A stretch of DNA of 64,000 bases from Agrobacterium tumefaciens (GTDB lineage Bacteria; Pseudomonadota; Alphaproteobacteria; Rhizobiales; Rhizobiaceae): the NCBI RefSeq assembly GCF_017726655.1, contig NZ_CP072308.1:248001-312000 (forward strand), given 5' to 3'. The first letter of the stretch is position 1. Every line of letters begins with the position of its first letter. The notes beneath the pieces are model-generated. The model was given only the letters and a program-made list of their open reading frames with translations. It did not search any database and was not told the origin of the DNA. Both the position numbers and the translations under genes were made by a program. Positions 45,378-53,265 of the stretch are shown in pieces.

Positions 45378-46430
45378 ATGCAACTTGTCATCCACAAGGA
45401 AGACCTGACGCGTGCGCTTGCCGCCACGACAAAGGTCGTTGAGAGCAGAGTTAGCATCCCCATCCTGTCGAGCGTCCAGCTTGCTGCCGCAGGCGACGGT
45501 CTGGCCATCACCGCCACCGACCTCGATATCAGCGCCACGGCAGGCGTGTCCGCAGAGGTCAGCAAGCCCGGAAATATCTGCGTCAGCGCCAAGCTACTCA
45601 ACGACATCGCCCGCAAGGCAACGGGAGACATCACCATGTCTCTGGATGGAGACAAGCTTTCGGTGAAATCCGGACGCTCGCGGTTCTCGCTCGCCACTCT
45701 CTCTGCAGAAGACTTCCCAACGCTCGGCGAAGACAGGTTCGACGCTGAATTCGAAATCGACCTTGCTGCGCTTTTTGCGCCGGTGTCGTTTGCAATCTCG
45801 ACGGAGGAAACGCGCTATTATCTAAATGGCGTGTTCTTCAAGGGCGGCAGCAAGTCGGAAGCCGTCGCCACCGACGGTCATCGTCTCGGTCGCCACTTCG
45901 GCCCTGAGCTGCCAGCCTTCCAGGGCGTTATCGTGCCGCGCAAGACGGTGGGCCTGCTGCCGAAGGGCAAAGTGCAGGTGGCTGTCAGCCAGCAGAAAAT
46001 CCGCATCGTGTCGGACGACGTGCGCATTACGTCGAAGCTGATCGACGGCACATTCCCTGACTACGAACGCGTGATTCCGAAGAGCAACGAGCGCGTTGTG
46101 ACCGTTGACCGCGATGCGCTGATGAAGGCTTCCGATCGCGTTTCAACGGTGTCGTCTGAGCGTGGTCGCGCCGTGAAGTTCAGCATCGCACCGGGTAGCA
46201 TTGCGCTGGCTGTTGCGGCTGGCGAGGCATCGGCCAATGATGAAGTCGAGGCGGAATACAGCGGCGAGCCGATGGATATCGGCTTCAACGCCGCCTACGT
46301 CCGCGACGTGCTGAATGTCCTTCCGTCTGGTCCGGTCAAGCTGGCCTTGCAGGATGGTGGCACGCCGGGGCTGATCACGTCCGATGGCCTTGAGGGGCTG
46401 ACGCTCGTGTGTATGCCTATGCGTGTCTGA
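45378..46430 (+). CDS. dnaN: Phage-encoded DNA sliding clamp (DNA polymerase III beta-like)
   Basis: 350 residues, a little shorter than the host clamp (about 370). All three domains are recognisable: MQLVIHKEDLTRALAATTKVVESRVSIPILSSVQLAA, then ISMSLDGDKLSVKSGRSRFSLATLSAEDFPTL, RYYLNGVFFKG...VATDGHRL, and the C-terminal ALQDGGTPGLITSD...LVCMPMRV. Host DnaN ends with the -MPMR/L pattern, also kept here. It may give the phage its own processivity factor or compete for the host polymerase. Overlaps the next gene by one base. Confidence 0.93.
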   Translation: MQLVIHKEDLTRALAATTKVVESRVSIPILSSVQLAAAGDGLAITATDLDISATAGVSAEVSKPGNICVSAKLLNDIARKATGDITMSLDGDKLSVKSGRSRFSLATLSAEDFPTLGEDRFDAEFEIDLAALFAPVSFAISTEETRYYLNGVFFKGGSKSEAVATDGHRLGRHFGPELPAFQGVIVPRKTVGLLPKGKVQVAVSQQKIRIVSDDVRITSKLIDGTFPDYERVIPKSNERVVTVDRDALMKASDRVSTVSSERGRAVKFSIAPGSIALAVAAGEASANDEVEAEYSGEPMDIGFNAAYVRDVLNVLPSGPVKLALQDGGTPGLITSDGLEGLTLVCMPMRV

Positions 46431-46717
46431 TGAGCGCCGAGAACCAGAACGGCGGGCTATGGAGGCCCGCCAACTCCACCGAAGGCGCAGATTTTGAGCG
46501 CAACTGGTGTCGCCACTGTCGCAGCGATGAAGGCGAGAACTGGGAAGACGAGTTTGGCAACGACGTTCCCGGCGTCTGCGTAATCCGAGCTCAAGCTCTA
46601 TGGGGCGGCCAGCCAGATGAGTGGGTGCGCCGTGATGGCATGCCGTGGTGTGTGGCCTTCAGCCAGGATCCCGAGAAGCCAGCGCGCTGCCTGTTTACTA
46701 AGGAGATGGATGAATGA
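46430..46717 (+). CDS. Small cysteine-containing phage protein
   Basis: 95 residues from ATG 46430, overlapping the clamp stop (TGATG). Contains NWCRHCRSDEGENWEDEFGNDVPGVC; the spaced cysteines could bind zinc. Acidic overall. No family recognised. Overlaps the next ATG (ATGA). Confidence 0.6.
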   Translation: MSAENQNGGLWRPANSTEGADFERNWCRHCRSDEGENWEDEFGNDVPGVCVIRAQALWGGQPDEWVRRDGMPWCVAFSQDPEKPARCLFTKEMDE

Positions 46718-46893
46718 AGCTGACCGGACGCACGCGTTACCGAACAAACTGGCGCGGCAAGCTAATTTTACAAGTCGAATTCACTAGGCACTACTGCCAC
46801 GACCTGAATGGGAGCGGGTATTACGACGAGGGCGAGACCACGCATTGGCGCGACGCCAAGGCTGAAGACATCATCAACAAAGAGGTCTCGTAA
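46714..46893 (+). CDS. 59-residue hypothetical phage protein
   Basis: ATG 46714 in an ATGA overlap with the previous stop. MKLTGRTRYRTNWRGKLILQVEFTRHYCHDLNGSGYYDEGETTHWRDAKAEDIINKEVS: a likely small beta domain. Two bases separate it from the TTG start of the next gene. Its position in a tight run supports it. Confidence 0.6.
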   Translation: MKLTGRTRYRTNWRGKLILQVEFTRHYCHDLNGSGYYDEGETTHWRDAKAEDIINKEVS

Positions 46894-46895
46894 CC

Positions 46896-47825
46896 TTGGC
46901 CCCACTCCCCAAACCGGAATCCAGCACGGTCAGAGCCATCTACCACGCCTACGAAGCCGCAGCCTCCTCATGGGATAGCCTCGGCATATCCGTCGGCGAA
47001 GCAAATAATCCATGTGATCGCGCCCTATGGTATGCCTTTCGCTGGGCCTCACCGCTGGAAAAACATCATGGCCGCCAGCTGCGTCTGTTCGAAACTGGCA
47101 ACATCGAAGAAGACCGGCTCGTCGCCGACCTCGAGCGCATTGGCGTCGATGTCTACGGGCAGCAGGAGAAGATCAGGCTGGTGCAGGGTCACGTGCGCGG
47201 TAAGTGCGACGGCAAGGCAATGGGCGTAGTTGAGGCGCCGAAGACTGAGCATCTACTCGAATTCAAGTCCAGCAACACCAAAGGCATGAAAGAGATCATC
47301 AAGAAGGGCTGCAAGGAAGCAAAACCGCTCCACTACGGCCAATGTCAGCTTGGGATGCATGCCTTCGGTCTGTCGCGCTGCCTTTACCTCGTCAGCTGCA
47401 AAGACGACGACACTCTCTACGCCGAGCGTATCGAATACGATCCAGAGTTCTGTCTGCGTCTATTGGCGCGGTTAGAGCGCATCATCAATTCGCCTGAGCC
47501 GCCGTCCCGCATCAATGAGGCCGCAGACTGGTTTGAGTGCACTTTCTGCAAGCACAAGCCTGTCTGCAAGGAGAGCGCTTGGCCTCGCGTTACATGCAGG
47601 TCGTGCATCCACTCGTCACCAGAGATGGGCGGCGACGGGCACTGGTCCTGCGCGCGATGGGCAAAGCCGATCTCGTTTGACGAGCAGAAGGAAGGCTGCC
47701 CCACGCATCTGACAATTCCGGCTCTCGTGCCCGGCGACCAAGTAGATTGCTCGGAAGAGGACGAAACAATCACTTATGTGCTGCGAGACGGCACGACATG
47801 GATTGATGGCGCCACCAACGCCTAG
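46896..47825 (+). CDS. Cas4-like PD-(D/E)XK exonuclease with predicted Fe-S cluster
   Basis: 309 residues from TTG 46896. Nuclease core GKCDGKAMGVVE...HLLEFKSSNTKG supplies the acidic residues and Lys (D-x(n)-E-x-K). One N-terminal cysteine (NNPCDRALWY) and three C-terminal ones (FECTFCKHKPVCK) match the 4Fe-4S arrangement of Cas4/AddB-type nucleases. A further Cys cluster follows (CRSCIHSS...CARW). Probably the 5'-3' exonuclease of the recombination module with the Sak4-like ATPase. Confidence 0.85.
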   Translation: MAPLPKPESSTVRAIYHAYEAAASSWDSLGISVGEANNPCDRALWYAFRWASPLEKHHGRQLRLFETGNIEEDRLVADLERIGVDVYGQQEKIRLVQGHVRGKCDGKAMGVVEAPKTEHLLEFKSSNTKGMKEIIKKGCKEAKPLHYGQCQLGMHAFGLSRCLYLVSCKDDDTLYAERIEYDPEFCLRLLARLERIINSPEPPSRINEAADWFECTFCKHKPVCKESAWPRVTCRSCIHSSPEMGGDGHWSCARWAKPISFDEQKEGCPTHLTIPALVPGDQVDCSEEDETITYVLRDGTTWIDGATNA

Positions 47826-47845
47826 CACCACATGAGGAGACGATC

Positions 47846-48382
47846 ATGCCGCTTGTAGCACGCACGCAGCTTGTCGCTGCCAACGACAACAATCCGCGCA
47901 GTCCCGAGTTCGACCGCAAGCTTCTGGCCTACGAGCCGGCCTTGCGGAGACTGGCGCTGAAGATCACGAAGAACGACGACGCGGCCGACGAGCTGTTTCA
48001 GTCGGCGATGGTCGTCATGTTGCGCCGCCATCGCGAATGCCGCCTTGAGACGTTTTGGACGTGGGCCGTCCTCTGCGTTCGGGGGACCGCGCAGGAGTTC
48101 GTTCGCACCAATTCCACCAAGTCGAGGTCCGCAGAGGTCTGCAGTCTCTCGGCGTTCGAAGAACTGCCGGGCTCAACCGATCCGCATCAGGAGGAGGGCA
48201 CCGACCTATCGCGTGTTGTCTCTCTGCTGGAAGGCCGCAATGGCACGATGTTGATGCGTCGGGCGATGGGCGAGACGCTGGAGGCCATCGGCAACGACCA
48301 CGGTCTCACCAAAGAGCGAGTGCGGCAGATCGTCATAAAGGAGCGGGCGAGGGTGCTTGGTCTGCTGCGGGAGGCGGGTTGA
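47846..48382 (+). CDS. Sigma-70-like protein (ECF type) of the phage
   Basis: 178 residues, with leader CACCACATGAGGAGA. Region 2-like segment (LAYEPALRRLALKITKNDDAADELFQSAMVVMLRRHRECRLETFWTWAVLCVRG, residues about 28-80) and region 4-like HTH (MRRAMGETLEAIGNDHGLTKERVRQIVIKERARVLGLL, residues about 135-175). It carries ANDN at residues 12-15. It could redirect host RNA polymerase to phage promoters, or be a transcription regulator with sigma fold. Its stop overlaps the helicase ATG. Confidence 0.8.
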   Translation: MPLVARTQLVAANDNNPRSPEFDRKLLAYEPALRRLALKITKNDDAADELFQSAMVVMLRRHRECRLETFWTWAVLCVRGTAQEFVRTNSTKSRSAEVCSLSAFEELPGSTDPHQEEGTDLSRVVSLLEGRNGTMLMRRAMGETLEAIGNDHGLTKERVRQIVIKERARVLGLLREAG

Positions 48383-50115
48383 TGCTTGAGCTCCGATATT
48401 ATCAGCGAGATTCGCTCGACGCGCTTTACGAATACTGGCGAAACGGAGGTGGTAATGGCCTCATCGTGCTCCCGACTGGCGCCGGTAAGGCGCTCGTAAT
48501 TGCCAAGCTGATCGAAGAACTGCTGTCGGACTATCCCGATATGCGCATCCTCAATGTGACGCATTCAGCAAGCCTGGTGGAGCAGAACTTTAAGGAGTTC
48601 ATAGGCCTCCTACCGTTTGCACCGGCCGGTATCTATTCGGCCGGCCTGAATCGTCGCGATGCTCGCGCGCAGGTGCTTTTCTGCGGCATCCAGTCTGTGT
48701 GGAATAAGGTCGAGTTGCTTGGCAATATCGACCTTGTGATCGTTGATGAAGCCCACGCCATCAGCCGCAACGCCAACACGCAGTACGGCAAGTTCTTCAA
48801 GGATGTGCGCAAATACAATCCCGACAGCAGGACGTGCGGCACCACGGCCACCGATTACCGCATGGACTCGGGCCGGTTGACCGACGACCTCGACGATGAT
48901 GACACCGTAGATGAAGCAACCGGCGTGCCTGTCCGCTTCAAGCTTTTCGATGACGTAGTCTACGAGATCGGCATTGGCGAGTGCATCGAAAAGGGATTCC
49001 TGACCCGCCTCACCAGTACTAAAACGACGTCCAAAATCGACCTGAAGGGCATCGGCACGCGTGGCGGCGAATACATCCCCGGCCAAGTGTCTGCTGCGGC
49101 TGAACAGATCATAGAAGCGGCGATTGCTGAGGACATGGCGATTTCTGCCGGTCGCCGCGCTGGCCTATTCTTCAGCACGAGCAAGGAGAACGCGAAGCAC
49201 GTCGCGGACGCCATCCGTCGGCATGGCAGGACGTGCGCCGTCCTTACCAGCGACAACGCGCATCAAACGAAGGAAATCTTCGAGGGCTTCAAGGCGGGCA
49301 AATACTGGGCAATCAGCTCGGTCAGCATGATCACCACTGGCACCAACTTTCCCTTCGTGGATTTCATCAGCTTGATCTTGTCGACAAAAAGCCCAGGAAA
49401 ACTGGTGCAGATTCTCGGTCGCGGTACTCGCAACTGCCCCGGTAAGGATGACTGCCTTATCGCCGACCATGGCCGTAACCTGGCCTACCACGGACCTATT
49501 GATCAGATCAGCCCACGCGCGCCAGGCAAGGGTGAAGGCGATCAGCCAAAGAAGGTTTGTCCGCAGGAAGAGACAGATATTGAAGGCAAGACGGGTTGCG
49601 GTGAGCAGATTCCAATCTCGCGGATGACCTGCCATTGCTGCGGCTACATTTTCCCACCAAGCGACGAGGTGAAAATCACTGCGCAGGCAGCCGATGTTCC
49701 AGTCCTCAGCATTGCTCCACCAGAACCGCGCACAGTCACGTCCCGCAGCTTTTACTACCACGAAGGGAAGGGTGATAAGCCGCCGTCGGTCAAGGTCAGC
49801 TATATGTCCGGCATGACGGCGATCAACGAGTGGCTTTGCCCGCAGCATAGCGGATTCCCGAAGTCGAAGGCCGACCGTTACTGGCGAGCACATGGCGGCA
49901 AGATGCCGTTTCCAAAGACTGTTCTGGAATGGATCGAGCGTCAGTCAGAGCTGGCCGACACGGTGGAGATCACGGTGAAGCCGCGCCAGAAGTATTGGGA
50001 TGTTGTCGGCCACGTGGTTGGTGCGGCCAATGATAACAGGGTGTCGCCGGCTAATGACAATGTGCCGGAAGAGGAGGATTGGCGGGTGCTGATGGACGAT
50101 GACGTGCCTTTTTGA
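48382..50115 (+). CDS. DEAH-type superfamily 2 helicase
   Basis: 577 residues from ATG 48382; the longer frame starting at 48055 overlaps the sigma-like gene and is rejected. Walker A GLIVLPTGAGKALVIAK, DEAH box LVIVDEAHAIS, motif III-like TTATDYR, motif VI-like QILGRGTRNCPGKDD. A cysteine set in CGEQIPISRMTCHCCGY may bind zinc. The C-terminus contains two ANDN copies (GAANDNR, SPANDNV) about 30 residues before the end. Role: DNA unwinding in replication or recombination, by analogy. Confidence 0.9.
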   Translation: MLELRYYQRDSLDALYEYWRNGGGNGLIVLPTGAGKALVIAKLIEELLSDYPDMRILNVTHSASLVEQNFKEFIGLLPFAPAGIYSAGLNRRDARAQVLFCGIQSVWNKVELLGNIDLVIVDEAHAISRNANTQYGKFFKDVRKYNPDSRTCGTTATDYRMDSGRLTDDLDDDDTVDEATGVPVRFKLFDDVVYEIGIGECIEKGFLTRLTSTKTTSKIDLKGIGTRGGEYIPGQVSAAAEQIIEAAIAEDMAISAGRRAGLFFSTSKENAKHVADAIRRHGRTCAVLTSDNAHQTKEIFEGFKAGKYWAISSVSMITTGTNFPFVDFISLILSTKSPGKLVQILGRGTRNCPGKDDCLIADHGRNLAYHGPIDQISPRAPGKGEGDQPKKVCPQEETDIEGKTGCGEQIPISRMTCHCCGYIFPPSDEVKITAQAADVPVLSIAPPEPRTVTSRSFYYHEGKGDKPPSVKVSYMSGMTAINEWLCPQHSGFPKSKADRYWRAHGGKMPFPKTVLEWIERQSELADTVEITVKPRQKYWDVVGHVVGAANDNRVSPANDNVPEEEDWRVLMDDDVPF

Positions 50116-50129
50116 CTGGGGCGCAAGTC

Positions 50130-50158
50130 TTGACAAATTTGTAAAAACGGTTTAGCTT
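50130..50158 (+). promoter_or_regulatory. Rightward promoter with ACAAATTTGT operator (copy 2)
   Basis: TTGACA (50130-50135), 17-bp spacer, TAGCTT (50153-50158); ACAAATTTGT at 50133-50142 overlaps the -35. Over about 35 bp it is nearly identical to the promoter at 40388. It splits the early region into two transcripts under one regulator. Confidence 0.7.
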
Positions 50159-50205
50159 CAAACTCTACGCCACACCAATGGCGTCACCACATTGAGGAGA
50201 CATAA

Positions 50206-50733
50206 ATGAGCGAGAGAAGATCCGCCAACGACAACTATTTGGCCGCCGACGTCGCCAACCTCGAAGCGCTTTTCGCCGACATGCTTGCCGCTTATCCCGA
50301 ATTGGAGGCCGACGAAGAACTGCGCGCAGATATGCTTGAAGGCGAAACCAACTTCCACGCTGTCCTGACGCGCCTCGTCAACGGCGAGCGCGATGCCGAT
50401 AGCCTGGCAAAGGCAGTGGCTGGCCGCATCTCAGACCTGCAGGCAAGAAAGTCGCGCGCCGAGCGCCGCAAGGAGGCGATGCGCAGCCTGATGTTTAAGT
50501 TGCTGAAGGCCGCTGGCGTGCCCCGCGTGCCGCTGGCCGAGGCGACGATCTCCATCGGCAAGAAGGCTGCATCCGTTGAGATCATCGACGAGGCGCTGCT
50601 GCCTGCGGAAGTGGTGCGCATCACCATCGCGCCGGACAAGAAGGCCATCGCCGACCTTCTCAAGGCGGGCACAGACGTGCCGGGAGCAAAGATGGGTGAG
50701 GCGGGTGAGCAGCTGTCGGTGAGGGTGGCGTGA
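50206..50733 (+). CDS. Siphovirus Gp157-like protein
   Basis: 175 residues. The Gp157 pattern is clear: a long helical N-terminal half (DVANLEALFADMLAAYPELEADEELRADMLEGETNFHAVLTRLV), DLQARKSRAERRKEAMRSLM, then a small beta domain (GVPRVPLAEATISIGKKAASVEIIDEALLPAEVVRI). Gp157 proteins lie in phage replication modules. ANDN at residues 7-10. First gene behind the duplicated promoter, with a CACCACATTGAGGAGAC leader. Confidence 0.9.
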   Translation: MSERRSANDNYLAADVANLEALFADMLAAYPELEADEELRADMLEGETNFHAVLTRLVNGERDADSLAKAVAGRISDLQARKSRAERRKEAMRSLMFKLLKAAGVPRVPLAEATISIGKKAASVEIIDEALLPAEVVRITIAPDKKAIADLLKAGTDVPGAKMGEAGEQLSVRVA

Positions 50734-50942
50734 TGGCTCTAGCGACAGCGATAAAATCCGAGACAGATGGCAAGTTCTATGTGACGCCGATTTCATGTGG
50801 AGTTGCTGGCGTGCCGTTTAAGGAGAAGTGGCAAGCAGAGCGCGTGGCAGATGCAATAAACGCTGCTTTCGCATCAGGTCAGAATGACGTGCGCGCTTCC
50901 CTTCGCGCCCTTATCGGCGCGGCGCCGGATGAAAACGAATGA
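50733..50942 (+). CDS. Hypothetical small phage protein
   Basis: 69 residues from ATG 50733 (GTG one codon earlier), overlapping the Gp157-like stop. A small beta-alpha pattern (KFYVTPISCGVAGVPFKEKWQAERVADAINAAFASG). No domain recognised; may be an inhibitor-like or nucleic-acid-binding domain. Confidence 0.55.
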   Translation: MALATAIKSETDGKFYVTPISCGVAGVPFKEKWQAERVADAINAAFASGQNDVRASLRALIGAAPDENE

Positions 50943-51013
50943 CCACCCCCAAATACATGATCGCCTACGGTAGCGCAGCTGTTCAGGCTGCGCGATCAGG
51001 GGCAAGCGAGTAG
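50939..51013 (+). CDS. Possible 24-residue peptide, or remnant
   Basis: ATG overlaps the preceding stop (ATGA); MTTPKYMIAYGSAAVQAARSGASE then TAG at 51011-51013. The convergent minus-strand gene begins its 3' end inside it. It may be the 5' remnant of a longer gene truncated when the reverse gene was inserted. Confidence 0.25.
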   Translation: MTTPKYMIAYGSAAVQAARSGASE

Positions 51014-51192
51014 ATGCTGCGGTAATGGTCTCGTGCGTCTTCGAACTTCTTTAGGAATTCAGTGGATGCGCTCGAGCCGGCGTAAGTGGCATTCCAGTCA
51101 CCTGGAGCACCTTGCGCGATGATGTTGATTGAGCAATCCAATTGCGCTTTCATCATAGACTTCAGTTCTTCTGCGGTCTTATTTTCTTTCAC
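50983..51192 (-). CDS. Reverse-strand small gene inserted in the early operon (moron-like)
   Basis: 69 residues from GTG 51192 (AGAGGAA eight bases upstream); the frame is open to 51255. MKENKTAEELKSMMKAQLDCSINIIAQGAPGDWNATYAGSSASTEFLKKFEDARDHYRSIYSLA..., helical, not recognised. Opposite orientation within an otherwise rightward block and lower GC (about 48% by eye) suggest an independently acquired gene. A TATGTT/TATAAC-rich stretch upstream could be its own promoter. Confidence 0.5.
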   Translation of the reverse strand: MKENKTAEELKSMMKAQLDCSINIIAQGAPGDWNATYAGSSASTEFLKKFEDARDHYRSIYSLAPDRAA

Positions 51193-51300
51193 AATCGGTT
51201 CCTCTTCTGAATCGGTACCGCAGTTATAACATAACACCACCAACCGCGCCACCAACGCGGCTTCCGCTTCGGCGGGAACACCACAGTCTGAGGAGACAAT

Positions 51301-51846
51301 ATGAACCCGCTACCAAAGGGGCGCTACGGCGCGATCCTTGCCGACCCGCCGTGGTCATTCAGAACCTACGCCAACGACAACGTCGCGCCCGCACGCGGTG
51401 CGCAGCCTTATGCCGTGATGTCGCTAGACGATATTGCGGCGCTGCCCGTTTCCGACGTCGCGGCAAAGGACTGCCTGCTCTTCCTGTGGACGGTTAGTCA
51501 CCTGCAGCGCGAAGCTTTCGACGTCGCCGAAGCGTGGGGCTTCAAGCCCGTCTCGCTGGCCTTCATCTGGGACAAAGGTCGCATGGGCATGGGCTACTGG
51601 ACCAGGCAGGAGGTCGAGGTCTGCCATTTGTTCAAGCGTGGTCGCCCGAGGCGCCTAAGCCGCGGAGTTAGATCGGTCATCCGTGCGCCCCGTCGTGAGC
51701 ATTCCCGCAAGCCTGATGAGCAGTACGGGCGCATCGAGTCGCTTGTTGCTGGTCCGTACCTCGAGTTGTTCGCTCGACAGGCGTGGCCGGGTTGGTCGGC
51801 TTGGGGGAATCAGGTCGGGAAGTTTGAAGTCGAGGAGGCAGCGTAA
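51301..51846 (+). CDS. MT-A70-family adenine methyltransferase
   Basis: 181 residues. Catalytic DPPW motif in ILADPPWSFRTYANDN (near residue 15), SAM region VSDVAAKDCLLFLWTV and FAWSK-like VSLAFIWDKGRMGMGYW. N6-adenine methyltransferase of the MT-A70/Munl group, common in phages for DNA protection. ANDN at residues 24-27, close to the catalytic motif. One-base overlap with the next methyltransferase. Leader CACCACAGTCTGAGGAGAC. Confidence 0.9.
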   Translation: MNPLPKGRYGAILADPPWSFRTYANDNVAPARGAQPYAVMSLDDIAALPVSDVAAKDCLLFLWTVSHLQREAFDVAEAWGFKPVSLAFIWDKGRMGMGYWTRQEVEVCHLFKRGRPRRLSRGVRSVIRAPRREHSRKPDEQYGRIESLVAGPYLELFARQAWPGWSAWGNQVGKFEVEEAA

Positions 51847-52664
51847 TGGCCAAGCTCACCAAAGCTCAAGCGAAAGCCCATGCGCAGGCCTGCGACCTGC
51901 TGACCAAGCCAGTGCTGACCGAAGACGATAAGGACTACGTTCTCAAGAACTGGAACGAGGGCGCTAACCACCTCAACGGAGCAGCCGGCGCGTTCTTCAC
52001 GCCGTACGACATGGCGTTCGATTTCACGATCGATGCTATCGGGCAGGGCGGATATGGCGGGCAGATCATCGACCTGTGCGCTGGCATCGGCATGTTGTCC
52101 TACGCTTGCTGGCATCGAAGCCACCAGAAGGCCCGTATCACCTGCGTGGAACGCAATCCGGATTACCTCGCTGTGGGTCAGAAGATTTTGCCAGAGGCCG
52201 AATGGATCCTCGCCGACGTGATGGACGTGCTGGGCATGGGGCTGGGCCGGTTCGACGTGGCGATCAGCAACCCGCCTTTCGGTAAGATCAAACGAGAAGG
52301 CGGCGCTCCTCGCTACACCGGGGCAGAGTTCGAATTCCATGTGATCGATATAGCTGCGCATCTGGCCGACTCGGGCGCGTTCATCGTGCCGCAGATGTCA
52401 GCTGGTTTTAACTACAGCGGCCGGCCTTGCTACGAGCGGCAGAAGGAAGGCAAGGCGGTGAAGTTCCAGGAGCTCACCGGCCTTCATTTCGAAGCTGGCT
52501 GCGGGATCGATACTGCCTTCTACATCAATGATTGGAAAGGAGTCTCACCCATGTGCGAGATCGTTTGCATCGAGTTTGCTCGTCCGGAAGAGGGGCGGGT
52601 TGTTGCGGCGGTGAATGACAATGTGTCGCGGGTGCAGGCGGATTTGTTTGGGGTGGCAGCATGA
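51846..52664 (+). CDS. N6-adenine DNA methyltransferase (NPPF type)
   Basis: 272 residues. SAM motif IIDLCAGIGMLSYACW (near residue 75) and catalytic NPPF in VAISNPPFGKIKREGG (near residue 140). Gamma-type adenine methyltransferase, similar to type I/IIG M domains but small. No restriction gene next to it. It ends AAVNDNVSRVQADLFGVAA, a further ssrA-like tail. Coupled to neighbours by overlaps on both sides. Confidence 0.85.
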   Translation: MAKLTKAQAKAHAQACDLLTKPVLTEDDKDYVLKNWNEGANHLNGAAGAFFTPYDMAFDFTIDAIGQGGYGGQIIDLCAGIGMLSYACWHRSHQKARITCVERNPDYLAVGQKILPEAEWILADVMDVLGMGLGRFDVAISNPPFGKIKREGGAPRYTGAEFEFHVIDIAAHLADSGAFIVPQMSAGFNYSGRPCYERQKEGKAVKFQELTGLHFEAGCGIDTAFYINDWKGVSPMCEIVCIEFARPEEGRVVAAVNDNVSRVQADLFGVAA

Positions 52665-52894
52665 CCCCCGCCGAGATGAAGGAAGCCTGCAACGCAAGCC
52701 TTGCTGGCGCGCGCGAATTCGGATTGGAGGAGAGCATGGCTAGCGTCACGCTGGTCTTGCCTAAAGGCTTCAAGCCACCGACACGTTTCCCGCGCGGATA
52801 TCTGTTGCAGGTCAAGGATGATGGCAGCCGACTGCGCAGCTTTCCTGCAAAGAAGTTGATGGCGTGGGTCGAATGGGCGGAGGTGCAGGCATGA
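52661..52894 (+). CDS. Hypothetical phage protein
   Basis: 77 residues, ATGA overlap with the methyltransferase stop. MTPAEMKEACNASLAGAREF... followed by a beta stretch (MASVTLVLPKGFKPPTRFPRGYLLQVKDDGSRLRSFPAKKLMAWVEWAEVQA). Similar small proteins occur in rhizobial phages; function unknown. Confidence 0.6.
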   Translation: MTPAEMKEACNASLAGAREFGLEESMASVTLVLPKGFKPPTRFPRGYLLQVKDDGSRLRSFPAKKLMAWVEWAEVQA

Positions 52895-53265
52895 CCAAAC
52901 TTCCAACAACCCCGCGCCAACACACACCGACGATAGACGCCGACCATAACCCCACCACCTGCTTTGTCTGCGGTATGCATGCGTTTGGTATCGGCGTGAA
53001 CGCCAACGGCCGCGACAAAGACCCCCACTATATTTGCCGGAGGTGCGCCGTGGGCATCGACAATTACAAGAAGATCGAGCGGCTCGACGACTACGAACTG
53101 CGGGCCTTGGACGCTGGCGTTGATGCCGTCGGCGAGTACATCGCCGAGCATGGGGTGACGGACCTCGCGCACTTCGACGAACTCATGCAGCGCATGATGG
53201 TCAAGGCCGCATGGGAAGGCTGTGCGCGAGGGCTGAGGGCGGCGCTTAGTGAGGCTCCATTCTGA
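52891..53265 (+). CDS. Hypothetical zinc-finger-like phage protein
   Basis: 124 residues from ATG 52891 (ATGA overlap). A C-x2-C...C-x2-C set (TTCFVCGMHAFG and YICRRCAVG) suggests a zinc-binding knuckle in residues 27-60. The helical C-terminus ends LRAALSEAPF. It is followed by the cytosine methyltransferase in one more overlap. Confidence 0.6.
   Translation: MTKLPTTPRQHTPTIDADHNPTTCFVCGMHAFGIGVNANGRDKDPHYICRRCAVGIDNYKKIERLDDYELRALDAGVDAVGEYIAEHGVTDLAHFDELMQRMMVKAAWEGCARGLRAALSEAPF

Noticed and set aside
48055..48381. N-terminal extension of the helicase frame
   Set aside because: It lies entirely inside the sigma-like gene; the helicase start at 48382 overlaps that gene's stop as in the other pairs.
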